A stretch of 64,000 bases of DNA from the NCBI GenBank assembly GCA_030522415.1, contig CM060125.1:1298401-1362400 (forward strand), in the 5' to 3' direction. Origin of the DNA: Channallabes apus (lineage: Eukaryota; Chordata; Actinopteri; Siluriformes; Clariidae). Positions 11,054 to 22,534 of this stretch are shown piece by piece. The notes below the pieces were generated by a model, which saw only the letters and a list, made by a program, of their open reading frames with translations, was not told the origin of the DNA and ran no database searches. Each line of letters starts with the position of its first letter. Within the stretch, counting starts at the first letter, position 1. A program made the translations under genes and the position numbers.

Positions 11054-11329
11054 AAAATCTTTGCCTTGTAAAGATTCTGAGCATTCAGCATTCTGAGCAT
11101 TTTTGTTAATAAACTATACTTTAAAATGTAATTTAATGAACCCTTTGATTTTTGTGGCTTCAGTCATTGTTGGGATTCTCTTTTAAAGCTGGCAGCATTA
11201 ACAGCTTATATCGAAATATATATCGTTATCGTTCAATATTGGCCAAAAATGATCGAGATTACTTTTTTGCCATATCGCCCAGCCCTATGTGAACATATTT
11301 ACTGTACAAAACGTGTCAGTGAACTATGA

Positions 11330-11430
11330 GGGCAAAATAAATAAATAAAATAATCGTTTATTAATCGTAATCGAGTTAAAATGTTCAATTAATCGAGATT
11401 TTGATTTTAGGCCAAATCGCCCAGCCCTAC
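11330..11430. mobile_element. hAT-like MITE terminus
   Basis: TTAATCGTAATCGAG followed by AGGCCAAATCGCCCAGCCCTAC, reading on the minus strand as GTAGGGCTGGGCGATTTGG, a typical fish hAT-N end. Only one end is identified. Confidence 0.45.
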
Positions 11431-12303
11431 TTTAAATTGATCTTTTGCTTAACTATATATAACCATAAATCAGGGTACTCTTTATGTATAAAAGTAAACT
11501 TTTTATGTAAATCAACATTTTTCTTTTTAAGAATAATTGCAGACGCCAAGTTGTCAGTTTAAAAAATACACTGACATATTCAGTTATTAAGAATGACCTC
11601 AATTTTGAATTCAACTTAAGAAGAATAATAGACTTCTAGATTATTATATTATTTTTAATTGAAGTGTCTCTTGCTACATCTTTTTCACAGTTTATACATT
11701 ATTTCGATCTTCTCGTGTATTCTATCCTTTTATTTTGTTGTCTCAAAAAATAATTATATGTATAATTAATTCTCGTAATACTGCGACGTAGGGGGAGAGA
11801 ACAAATCGCCGCTACTGGGTTCACTCTGTTTATTTTGCCCTTTTCCCGCATTTCCCTATGTATAGCCTGTAGGATCATGGGATATATCCGGTCCTCCGTA
11901 GTGTAAAATGAACGTGAAGAAAATGCACTAGAAGTGTTTTCCTTGCGTCCGTTAGGATTTGAACAAGCTGAAAAAGCTGCATGCAACGTTTGTTTTTTTT
12001 GACACCGTATAACCGCGCAGCCGGACAAACGCACGTCACCAAAACACGTGTGAACTCTGTCACTGACTCCTATGTGTAGAAAACCCTCGGCGCTTCATCC
12101 GCGCTCACCGGACACTACGAACGTCAGAAAACCACTCGATTTTAACACCTGATAGGCGTTTAATGTAAGTTGCTCCCCTACCTGGGAGGACTTGGGGCGC
12201 GCGCTTTTTCCTGCAAACGCTTTTGTAACCTCCATTGCGCGAGCGACTGTGTATCTGTGTGTCTGTGTATTTGTGCATCTTGTGGTCGCGCTCCTCAGTA
12301 ACG
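11431..12303. other. Gene-free stretch
   Basis: Mostly AT-rich to about 11760 and then more CpG-bearing (11780-12300). Several overlapping open frames on the minus strand lack recognisable domains, and I do not regard them as genes. Confidence 0.4.
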
Positions 12304-12388
12304 TGAGCAGCCCAACTAATCGATAACGGCATTCGTTGACAACGAATTTCATTATCGATTTTATCGATTAGTTGTTGCAGCCCTAGTT
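12304..12388. mobile_element. hAT-like MITE fragment with self-complementary CGATTAGTTG ends
   Basis: AACTAATCGATAACGG at the left and TTATCGATTAGTTGTTGCAG at the right are inverted relative to each other, followed by CCCTAG. AGGGCTGCAACAACTAATCG is a common fish hAT-N terminus. About 85 bases remain. Confidence 0.45.
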
Positions 12389-12674
12389 GAGTGTATGGTT
12401 ACACGTAAATAAATTGAATTGAGCCACCGAAATCTGCATTCTGATTCAGTTCTACTACATAGGTACCTAGGGTTTCGGTACCCAACTCTAGTCGTTGGCA
12501 TGAGGGTGCAGCCTGATTTCCAAAGACATCAAGTGTGAGATTGCTTTTATACAATTGTTCCACAAACACAATTTACAATCAGTAGTTTATGATCTGTTTC
12601 TTTATTTATCTAGTTATTTCACTCCACCAACACGAATGCTTTTGCGTTTGGTGGAACAACTAACAGTGAAATTC

Positions 12675-12809
12675 CTTCTTCGCATACGTAGGGTTAGCCA
12701 TGATTCAGCGCCCCTGGAGCAGATACTGTAGGGTTAAGGGCCTTGCTCAAGCGGCCAACAGTGGCAACCTGGTCGAGCTCGGGATCGAACTTCCGATCAG
12801 TAACTCGGT
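12675..12809 (-). repeat. SINE fragment (TTGAGCAAGGCCCTTAAC family), minus strand
   Basis: On the minus strand the order is GTTCGATCCCGAGCTCG, TTGCCACTGTTGG, TTGAGCAAGGCCCTTAACCC, the same blocks as the + strand copies at 22598 and 59230. It ends where the hAT element at 12818 and its target duplication begin. Confidence 0.65.
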
Positions 12810-12817
12810 GTCCTAGC
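12810..12817. repeat. Target-site duplication GTCCTAGC (left)
   Basis: An exact 8-base match to 13993-14000, flanking the hAT element on both sides. Confidence 0.9.
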
Positions 12818-13438
12818 TAGGGTTGGGTATCGTTTGGGTTTTTTTCGATACCGGTGCCAAATCGATACTTTGAAAACGGTACCGGTGCCAAAACGGTGCC
12901 TGAACCGATACTTTTAAGCCAAAAAATTATAGTGGATGACTCAAGAATGAATTTTTATTGAACAAAAAATTTTATGCTTAAAATTGAACAATATATTTAA
13001 AGTTTAAAGTATATATGAATATGTAAGCTTCAAATTTTAGCAATTCTTTTGCAGAAATTTCACCATATTTGCCTTTTCTGTCAAAATACGACTCCTTTCC
13101 TGACTTATTGCTCTGCACAGGACATGTATAGCCTCTTTACAATGGTAAATGGGGTCACTGTTGTAGTGCTACTAGTACAGGCTGGAAAGCCATAATTATA
13201 AACAGAATCCATGTTACATTAGTTTTTTACAAATCGTTTGACTATTTGTTAGCATGAATGCAAGATTTCCATTTTGCTATTAACATTACATTATCCTACT
13301 ACTAACCTGCGGAAAGGCTGCTGACGTCATCATAATCGGTGACTCCTTTTTGCTACAGTTGGTGTGACTGGGACTGAGGGTCGTCCACACTGATAGCGCC
13401 AGCTGTTGTCCACAAGCTGTTAAACACGGTGCCTCCGT

Positions 13439-13519
13439 CTGCTTTTAACTTTATTCCGTATATTTATTCTGCTTTTAACTTTATTCCGTGTATTTATTCT
13501 GCTTTTAACTTTATTCCGT
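13439..13519 (-). repeat. Three-unit, 30-bp tandem repeat in hAT family B
   Basis: Three cores CTGCTTTTAACTTTATTCCGT separated by nine-base spacers (ATATTTATT, GTATTTATT), period 30. This is the short state of the same repeat that has 95 units at 31923-34763. Confidence 0.93.
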
Positions 13520-13661
13520 CTGCCATCGAATGTTTCATTAGATTTGACGTGTTTCCGCCTTTACACGCAACTGCTGTAAAACATTTGCTGCACGTCGCGG
13601 TGCCGGAATCCTTTCTTGTGAAGTACAGCCACACTTTCGACTGTTTAGTTTTAGGCATTTT
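13490..13661 (-). pseudogene. BED zinc-finger remnant of a hAT transposase
   Basis: Read on the minus strand from an ATG near 13659, about 54 codons encode a BED-type finger: KVWLYFTRKD, then CSKCFTAVACKGGNTSNL, then MKH. This matches the BED pattern of aromatic residues, CxxC and a TSNLxxH helix. The final histidine position is lost where the frame runs into the tandem repeat and stops. BED fingers bind DNA in hAT transposases and derived host proteins; no other transposase domain is left here. Confidence 0.65.
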
Positions 13662-13992
13662 AACGAGAGTTGTTTAATTTAGCATGCTAAGCTATCGGTA
13701 GACCGCCTGCTGCCGTCAGAGCGAGTGTAACGTTAGTTACTGCATTCACGCGCATGTCGGATGGTCTCTCATTTCCGGATGATTTGTGCTTTTAATTTTT
13801 TTTATTTAATCTAATAAACGATTAATCTACAAAAATATATGAATCTAGAGAACAAATATTTCAATCGACAGTTCAGGCATTTAAGTGGCACCGAAATGAC
13901 GCACCGAAATTCGCGTTCTGTTTCGGTCCGGTACATACCGGTTCTATAGGTACCGGTGCCGTATTGGCACCGGGTTTCGGTACCCAACCCTA

Positions 13993-14000
13993 GTCCTAGC
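13993..14000. repeat. Target-site duplication GTCCTAGC (right)
   Basis: Exact match to 12810-12817. Confidence 0.9.
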
Positions 14001-14587
14001 CCAGGAGCCACCACTGCCCCAGGTTCATAGGCGATTCCGGACGACTTGGAAGCAATTATTAAGTTGTAAAAAAATTATTATTATTATTGTAGCATTATCA
14101 GATGTGTTGTCTTGCAAAAGTGCTTCTATGACTGGCTTTGAATGTGGGATTTTGTCAGGCAGATTTTGTCAGGGGAAAAAAAATCTAGTTCGCGGATATT
14201 GATCCGTCATTTCTCTAGATCTGAGATGCGCAGGTGATAGAAAAGGAACAGCCAATCAGCAGTAGTGTGTGGATGTCTGTGATTGGCTGGTTTTGTGGCT
14301 GTTTTTTTTATTTTTATTTTTTTTTTTACACTGGACGAAGTTGAGCGAGTGCACACAGAAAATAAATGTTGCACGCGCATGCAGGCAGAATCGAGAAGTC
14401 GTGCGTGCGGAGAACGTGTTGAGCTTGACCTGTCATTTAATATTGCCCACCCACTCGTCACTTTATTGTAAGAAATTACCGGAGGATAATCAATTAGTCA
14501 ATTCCTGTGTACTTTGGAGTACTATTATTGCCACGTTTGGGTCGCCGCCATTTTTTAAACACTCCCTATAACTCCGCCCACCGCTCG
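14001..14587. other. Gene-free stretch
   Basis: No coding signal recognised. AGCCAATCAGC and TGATTGGCT motifs flank about 14250-14290; CCAAT-type motifs of this kind are common in degenerate transposon termini. Confidence 0.4.
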
Positions 14588-14645
14588 CGACGTCACGGGT
14601 TCTCGCGACGTCACGGGTTCTCGCGACGTCACGGGTTCTCGCGAT
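14588..14645. repeat. 18-bp tandem repeat carrying TCTCGCGA and CGACGTCA motifs
   Basis: Three units of GACGTCACGGGTTCTCGC and a partial fourth. Each unit holds a CTCGCGA core and an ACGTCA (CRE half-site-like) core. The surrounding CCGCCATTTTT and CTCCGCCC motifs are also promoter-like. No transcript start can be assigned. Confidence 0.85.
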
Positions 14646-14954
14646 TTTTTCCCTGTGGAAAAGCGCGCCACTGGTTCCAAAATTGGGAACCGGTGTTATG
14701 CGCTAAAATGCCCGTCTGCCATGGACTGCCCCCCCCCACCCCCCCACCACACATAATCGCTATCAAAGATTATATTAGAACATAAATTCATATGTTTATT
14801 ATAATCATCAAATATATTACAATTATAATAAACCCTAGGCACGTGACAACCGTCAAGACCATTAGTACAAATTCTTGTATAATGTTTATTTTGTGGCACA
14901 TTTATTTTTCAGGGCTTTGAACATGAATAAGCAAAAAATGCGGAAAAACATTTA

Positions 14955-16559
14955 CAGTGGTGTGAAAAACTATTTGCCCCCCTCCTGATTTCTTATTCTT
15001 TTGCATGTTTGTCACACAAAATGTTTCTGATCATCAAACACATTTAACTATTAGTCAAAGATAACACGAGAAAACACAAAATGCAGTTTTTAAATGAGGG
15101 GTTTTATTATTTAGGGAGAAAAAAAATCCAAACCTACTTGGCCCTGTGTGAAAAAGTAATTGCCCCCTGAACCTAATAACTGGTTGGGCCACCCTTAGCA
15201 GCAATAACTGCAATCAAGCGTTTGCGATAACTTGCAACGAGTCTTTTACAGCGCTCTGGAGGAATTTTGGCCCACTCATCTTTGCAGAATTGTTGTAATT
15301 CAGCTTTATTTGAGGGTTTTCTAGCATGAACCGCCTTTTTAAGGTCATGCCACAACATCTCAATAGGATTCAGGTCAGGACTTTGACTAGGCCACTCCAA
15401 AGTCTTCATTTTGTTTTTCTTCAGCCATTCAGAGGTGGATTTGCTGGTGTGTTTTGGGTCATTGTCCTGCTGCAGCACCCAAGATCGCTTCAGCTTGAGT
15501 TGACGAACAGATGGCCGGACATTCTCCTTCAGGATTTTTTGGTAGACAGTAGAATTCATGGTTCCATCTATCACAGCAAGCATTCCAGGTCCTAAAGCAG
15601 CAAAACAACCCCAGACCATCACACTACCACCACCATATTTTACTGTTGGTATGATGTTCTTTTTCTGAAATGCTGTGTTACTTTTACGCCAGATGTAACG
15701 GGACACGCACCTTCCAAAAAGTTCAACTTTTGTCTCGTCGGTCCACAAGGTATTTTCCCAAAAGTCTTGGCAATCATTGAGATGTTTTTTAGCAAAGTTG
15801 AGACGAGCCTTAATGTTCTTTTCGCTTAAAAGTGGTTTGCGCCTTGGAAATCTGCCATGCAGGCCGTTTTTTGCCCAGTCTCTTTCTTATGGTGGAGTCG
15901 TGAACACTGACCTTAATTGAGGCAAGTGAGGCCTGCAGTTCTTTAGATGTTGTCCTGGGGTCTTTTGTGGCCTCTCGGATGAGTCGTCTCTGCGCTCTTG
16001 GGGTAATTTTGGTCGGCCGGCCACTCCTGGGAAGGTTCATCACTGTTCCATGTTTTTGCCATTTGTGGATAATGGCTCTCACTGTGGTTCGCTGGAGTCC
16101 CAAAGCTTTAGAAATGGCTTTATAACCTTTACCAGACTGATAGATCTCAATTACTTTTGTTTTCATTTGTTCCTGAATTTCTTTGGACCTTGGCATGATG
16201 TCTAGCTTTTGAGGTGCTTTTGGTCTACTTCTCTGTGTCAGGTAGCTCCTATTTAAGTGATTTCTTGATTGAAACAGGTGTGGCAGTAATCAGGCCTGGG
16301 GGTGACTACAGAAATTGAACTCAGGTGTGATAAACCACAATAACCTTGTTATTTTTTAACAAGGGGGGCAATCACTTTTTCCACACAGGGCCATGGGAGT
16401 TCATTTTCTCCCTTAATAACGTAAACCTTCATTTAAAAACTGCATTTTGTGTTCAATTATGTTATCTTTGACTAATATGATGAGCAGAAACATTTAAGTG
16501 TGACAAACATGCAAAAGAATAAGAAATCAGGAAGGGGCAAATAGTTTTTCACACCACTG
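14955..16559 (-). mobile_element. Complete Tc1-like transposon copy 2 (1605 bp)
   Basis: Both tips are CAGTGGTGTGAAAAAC in inverted orientation, with TA target dinucleotides at 14953-14954 and 16560-16561. Long terminal inverted repeats of about 200 bases enclose one transposase pseudogene on the minus strand. Confidence 0.95.
15173..16196 (-). pseudogene. Tc1-like transposase, frameshifted
   Basis: Starts at ATG 16194-16196 (MPRSKEIQEQMKTK) and ends at TAA 15173. The N-terminal helix-turn-helix region and the GRP motif (RSGRPTKIT) are intact. After RKRLGK the frame shifts because of an enlarged A-run (near 15868), so the first stretch ends at 15810. The C-terminal stretch (15748-15173) keeps the catalytic elements WTDETKVELFG, LQQDNDPKHTS and SPDLNPIEMLW, that is, all three acidic positions. 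Compared with copy 1 the lesion is different: here the triad survives but the DNA-binding and catalytic halves are out of frame. Confidence 0.9.
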
Positions 16560-16561
16560 TA

Positions 16562-17407
16562 TATATATGTATGTGTATATAATAAACATTGTTTATGATG
16601 AAAAATTTGATGAAACTATTATTACTATTATATTACTATTATAAAATAAAGAATATAAAAGTATACATATTGTATAGTATAGGAAAAAAAAAAATATTTT
16701 TTTCCTGTACAACATATTTATTTTCATATTGAACCAGAGCAGTGGAAAAGGGGTATTACTGACCTGTCTTGGTTTGGCTGTAGCATTTGTAGCATTTACT
16801 TCCAGTAATTGTACTAAGATGGGCTAATAATGTATATCTAGGCACTGAACATATTGAGAAGAAAATGCTGTATTTTCTTGAATAATACTGGAGACATAAT
16901 GCAAATATGAAAACATCTAAAAAGAGCCACTTGACAATAATGATGATCAGGGTTATACATAGGCTGTTTATATATTTGGGCCCAGGGGCCAACAAGTTAT
17001 GTGTTAAAAGTGCGTCACATACATACAGTAGTACCCCCACCTCTACTCACCTCAGGGGCAAGGAAAAAAAGTTCAGGCTCAGGAATTTTTTCCACTGTCA
17101 GCCCTGTGACAGTACTGACCTACTTTCACCCATGCTTTGACCAGCAGTTTGTGTAATTAACAGTTATTGGAGCACTTGTGATACCTGTAGTTGAATGTCC
17201 TAGTGCTGTTACTGTCCATCACCACTTGTGGCATGCCTCTTGTCCAGATTACTCAGTTGGAACTAACTGTTGTATAATTAGGTTTAGGCTCCATATTGAC
17301 GCGTTTGTGCTTGGCTACAGGTCTTTCAACACGTCTCTTACATTTAGCAGTAATATTTTTGGAAAAAACTTGACTTATTTTTTCTAACTCCTTTTTTTCT
17401 CTTCAAG
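16562..17407. other. Presumed rnf145 intron sequence before the first coding exon
   Basis: AT-rich at 16562-16720 and otherwise unremarkable. A polypyrimidine tract and AG at 17406-17407 form the acceptor of the first coding exon. Confidence 0.5.
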
Positions 17408-17416
17408 CTGGTGGCC

Positions 17417-17600
17417 ATGGCAGTGTGGGAGCGTGTGGAGGCTGTGCTGAACGTGGGCCTCCGGGTGCCCAGCATCATCCTGCTGGAGGTCCTGTACCGC
17501 TGGGATGTAAGCTCCTTTTTCCAGAAAATCCAGAGGAGCAGCTTAAACAACAACCCACTGTTTCAGTACAAGTACCTGGCTCTGTACCTGCACTATGTGG
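17417..17600 (+). CDS. rnf145: rnf145 coding exon 1 (residues 1-61)
   Basis: The exon begins after the acceptor AG at 17406-17407 with nine bases of 5' UTR, then ATG. It encodes the conserved N-terminus RVPSIILLEVLYRWDVSSFF and the start of the first membrane span (YLALYLHYVG). Donor GTATGT at 17601; phase 1. Confidence 0.96.
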
Positions 17601-17872
17601 GTATGTACAATGGCATACTGATGCTGTTATAATTTTATACTTTTTGATGTTGATGTCTGATGTAATTCTCACCTGGTACAAACATAACAGCGTTGCAGGC
17701 CAGTTGCAGTTTGTCCTGCGGATCACATGACTTTTTTGGGCTTTACAAGACTGAAATTGCCTTAAATAAGGACATCTGAGAGAAACCTAGAGTTAAAGTT
17801 AGAATTCTCTCCCCCAATGCATATACTTGCGCGGCCGCACACACACGTACTCTCACACATGTACTCGCATGC

Positions 17873-17907
<35 letters not shown>

Positions 17908-19637
17908 GCGCGCGCACATACACGAACACACTTCTCTGTTCATGATTTTTCCAGTTCAGTTTGGAAAAAAAAACAGCTGTTTATTAGAATACTTTTCAGC
18001 CCAGTTATGCTGCTGATAAGAAGATTAAGATTAATTGGAGGGATAAAAAAAAAAAACAACACTAACAGTTCTCTGTGCACCTTTTTGTAAGCGGCTGCAA
18101 AAAGGCATTTTATGAGAACAGGACAAAGTTCCGTCTATCACAGAGTATGGACGTTGGGGACAACTAAATGGGGACAGATAAGCAAACAGTCATGTCATTG
18201 AGCAGTTGGTTAAACATCTGTGTAAACATTATGGTCTTCTTCAAACCATGTAATGTTTTTACAAAGACCTGTCTGTTCATTGCTGATGGAGTTGTTGAGC
18301 AATTAATCCTGGTTCTGGTGTAATGTGGCCAGCTTTATTTGTAGTTGAAAATGTCATCCAAGTTATTAGTCAGATAAGCTACACAGTTTGGGGGGGAAAT
18401 GAACACGGATATACATTTTGTACAGCGCCTTGTAAATTATATGAAATCCAGCATCTAGTCTTAGATTTTGAGTATTGCTGCTTTTTTATTACCACATGCG
18501 CAAACTTTGTCAGCATTTCAGAATTGTACAGTTGTGTAGTTTGTATAGTGTGTATTTGTGCACATATTTTCTAAGTTTAGTTATATCAAACAATTTATAA
18601 CATGACCACATTGAAGCTGGTTTTGCAAATGGCTCTCGTACAACAGGCTTTCATCTATAGCTGTGAATCAAATATAGACTGTCAGCAGATTGATAGCACT
18701 GTTTCCTGTCTGATTTGTCTCAAGCAGTTATATTTCTTATAGGTTTTGAAGTATTAAAACTGCTAAAGTATTTAATAAATGTGAAAATGCCGGGTAACAT
18801 ATTGTTTTAAAAAAAAAAATTTTTTAAGACATCTCCTACAATAAGATTATAAGTTTTTTCCTGCTCATCTTCTGCTCCACACTCCAGTCCAGTAGGTTGT
18901 GTTATTGCTAGGGTTGTTCCAATACTGGTATCGGAAATGCTGCAGATACCACAAAAAAATCTGGCATCGGAATCGGCGAGTATTTGAGTCCACGTACCGA
19001 TCCGATACCATTTTCCTAAACATAACCTATTTATGCCCGCTAGCTTTGCTAGCTTAGCTTACTTACAGAGTGTCATGGCGTGCGCCTGTGATGGGCGTGC
19101 GCCCAAATTGATATCACTCCTCGCTCACTAGTTAGGCGGCCTCCCCCCTCTTTAGGTATGTGAAGGAGCAGGGCTGCAGAATCAGGCAACGGCCCATGAG
19201 CTATCGCCGCTAATGATCCCGGCGCTATAAAACACAGCGGGGAGTGTAGCTCGGGGTCTGACTGTTGGGAAGCTGGACTTTGCGACGCGGTGGATTTTAT
19301 GAGAGACAGTGGCACAAGAGCGGGGCGATGTGATGCGCCCCATAGACTTTAAAAAGGGGGGCGCCTTTGATCTCTGCGAGAGGAGCGCGTGAACGAGCTT
19401 CGCGAGCTCCCGCGGCACCTTCACTTCCGCGTAGAGCCCGCCTTCTCATCCCTGCCGCCGAAGCGGAAAAGGCCGCAGAGAGCCTTTAACCCTTTCCTTC
19501 CCCATTTTTCTAAATAAATTACGCTTTTACCTATAAGACCTCGCCTCGTGTCCGTGTTTCATGGTGTCGCCCGTGCACTTAGGGTCAAACCCGTTACACA
19601 GGGCTAGTAGTATTTTACTTAAAATAAAAAAAATGAA

Positions 19638-19708
<71 letters not shown>

Positions 19709-22003
19709 CATACACACACACACTGTACAGATACACACCCAGGTATCGGATCAGTACTCGGTATCAGCCGATACCCTGATCCCAAGTATCGGTATCGGGA
19801 GGGAAAAAATGGTATCGGAACATCTCTAGTTATTGCACCAGCCGCTGTATGCTACCGGTTTGCCTGTTGTTTTGATGTATGAGGTAATGGGTCAACCAGG
19901 AAATCAAACAAACAAGTTGAAAGGGGTGTATTTCCACCTGTTGTAACAGAGTCAAACATACTTCAGCCATTGAATAGATTCCCCTTCTGTGATTGAATAA
20001 TGGGACAAGGACTGTAATTAAATTAAATGGATTAGTCGATCTATAACAGTAGATCAACATAACTGTGCTTCTAACATCCTGACTGTTGTGAAACACAGGG
20101 CTCTGAATAGCATTAAGAAGATAATGTTTTAGCAAAAAATAATTTTGTTGTTGTTGAACGAAACCATCCTTAGTGTGATCATGGTTATTGCAAATGCTTA
20201 AAATGTATAAATTCAGAACACTTTCTATTTATTGAACCGATTTAAAAATGCGTAATATCAGGTTCATTTATTTATTATTAAAGCAAAATATTACCCAAAC
20301 TAGTTTACTTTGAATAACTATATATGAGCCCACTAAAATTGCAGACTGACCAGTAGAGAGGAGCAGGTTTCCTTAGGAACCTATACGTTAATTTCAAGAA
20401 CAACTGCATTAGGCTGTAGAACTAAACAACTGATCAAAGACCTTCTGAGCTATTTGGTTTTGGTGTAGTTTCAGTAATACTAGTTTGAACCTGTACTGAT
20501 CTAACAACATGAAGTGAACTAATCATTAGAGAGAGGAATCACCAGTGGCCACCCAATATGACCTGATGCCTAGATGCTTTATATTGCGATACTGTAAGTA
20601 TCAATATTTTATGTCTGGCTTTTTAAGACGGTCAATTTTTAACGCCATAAAAATATTTCTGTTGCACCATCAGAAGCTTGTGCACTTGAAACAGAACCAG
20701 TTATATCCAAAGCTGATCGTCATTGCCCATCAAGCGGAAAACCAGCCAATTCTGGTCACTGTCCAACCAACCAGTGCATGTCTATTATTATAAATCATTT
20801 ATTATAGATTTTGGAGCTAGTCTTCTCATTTTGAAAAAGTTGGGAAAATGTGAGTTGGTAAACTGGGAGGCACCAGCTGAGGCAAAGAACAAGTCGCTGC
20901 AGATATCTGGCCTAACAATTTGGACCAGGAAACATAAAGAGAAAAGCAGTGGATGCAATATAACCGCTGATTTAATCTAGTCATTTTCATAATTGTATAG
21001 GAATTCAGTTAAAATGTATAAAAATTGTATAAATTCAGTTTTATTTGTATAGCACTTTTAACAGTTGTCATTGTCGCAAAGCAGCTTTACACAATCAAAA
21101 GAAAATTATGAAAATTTGTATGAAATGTGAAAATTGTATATGAATCAAAATAATTAGATAGGTTGAATGCAGCTCCATGTTCACTGTGCTCAGGAAATTA
21201 AATAATTTTTGATGATTGTACTTGGTAAATGTTTTTTACGAAGTATAATCAACTAGTTTTGTTTTAACAGAATAGGCTCCAAAGATTGGTGATCCTAAGC
21301 CAGCTTTACTCTGACTCGATTTAGCTGTTGCAGGAATAATTGCTCATGTTTGGTCAGGAGTTGAGATCTGTGGACTGATATAGCACTGCGATGCAAGATG
21401 ATGAGTATGACTTTGTCAGAAGATATTAAAAGGAACCTACGGTGCTACATGGACTTTTTCAAGCAGTTTGGACTGCATTGTGTGTTAGGAGAGGGTGTAC
21501 ACAACCACTCTACAGTGATAAAGAGCCGCCCAGCGATTTTCTTTTAATTTAATAATATAAGATGCCCCTTCTGAAATCAGGCCGTTTTCAAAAGCCTGTC
21601 GGTGTGAAGTCACACCGACAGAGGTCGCTCCTACTACAGTTGATTGACACTGGTGTTTTAGCAAAGACCCGCCCCGAGTGAAAGAGCCGTCGGCCATTGT
21701 TTTTCTACACTGGAGCAAAATGGCGCCTACATGAGTGTGGTGTGCTGTTTGTTGCTGTAGTGTGGTGGTCTAGTGGTTAGGATTTGGCGCTTTCATGTGG
21801 GAGACCCGGGTTCGATTCCCCCTCAAGGCACATGCTTTTTTGCACTACATATTTATAAAGTTTTTCTAAAGTTCGTTTAGTAACGAGGCGAGTGCGCTAT
21901 GCTTCGGTAAGCTTTTCTGACACCAGGAGAGACTCAGTCAAACACACACACACACAATGCTTCGCGTGTATGATGTCCTATTCCCGGCATCTATATGACT
22001 CAG

Positions 22004-22070
<67 letters not shown>

Positions 22071-22452
22071 TGTCAAAAAGGTCTCTGTTTATTAACAGCA
22101 AAAGATTGGTTTTTATATGTTTGACCAAATGCCTGTGCTATAGACATATGTTAGTACAAATGAACCATTGTAAATGTCCTGGTGAGATCCCGAAAAAACA
22201 ATGCTTCGTGTGTATAAGGTCGCGGGTTGAATAGCCGGCATTTCCAAGCGGCAGCCATTAATCCTCCGTGGTCTAGTGGTTAGGATACGGCGCTCTCAGC
22301 GCAGCAACTCGAGTTCGATTCCCGGTCTGGGAAGTCAAAGTTTTACAACCAGATTCACATGTAAAATTTTATAACGAGTGCATAATAAAAATATTACAAA
22401 ATATAGGGGAAATATATATAAAATAAAAATGTATAAAAAAAAAAATTACATA

Positions 22453-22534
<82 letters not shown>

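Larger units (their letters stand above)
10015..11287 (+). mobile_element. Non-autonomous hAT element, family A copy 1 (1.27 kb)
   Basis: Starts TAGGGTTGGGCCGATAAACG and ends CATATCGCCCAGCCCTA, imperfect hAT-type termini. It is nearly identical along its length to the copy at 26928-28201. Unlike that copy, its immediate 8-base flanks (CTTTAATT and TGTGAACA) do not match, so the flank has decayed or recombined. The interior keeps pieces of a BED/hAT transposase gene (see 10238-10560). Confidence 0.82.
12818..13992 (-). mobile_element. Non-autonomous hAT element, family B copy 1 (1.17 kb)
   Basis: The left end is TAGGGTTGGGTATCG and the right end reads TAGGGTTGGGTACCGAAA on the minus strand. 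It is flanked by exact 8-base duplications GTCCTAGC, diagnostic of hAT insertion. It carries a BED zinc-finger remnant on the minus strand and three copies of the 21-base core that forms the giant array in the copy at 31450. Confidence 0.92.
18909..19828. mobile_element. hAT-like element interrupted by a solo LTR
   Basis: The left end is TAGGGTTGTTCCAATACTGG; the right end read on the minus strand is TAGAGATGTTCCGATACC. The element is flanked by the exact 8-base duplication GTTATTGC. Repeated GGTATCGG and CCGATACC motifs mark its subterminal regions. An LTR-like segment (19071-19598) and an AT microsatellite lie inside, so the original MITE was only about 390 bases long or shorter. Confidence 0.85.

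Noticed and set aside
14269..14785. Small overlapping open frames as a gene
   Set aside because: Low-complexity Phe/Leu-rich and repeat-derived peptides, with no domain, splice context or homology.
19073..19424. Two overlapping 80-codon minus-strand frames
   Set aside because: They lie entirely inside the probable solo LTR and have no recognisable protein features.
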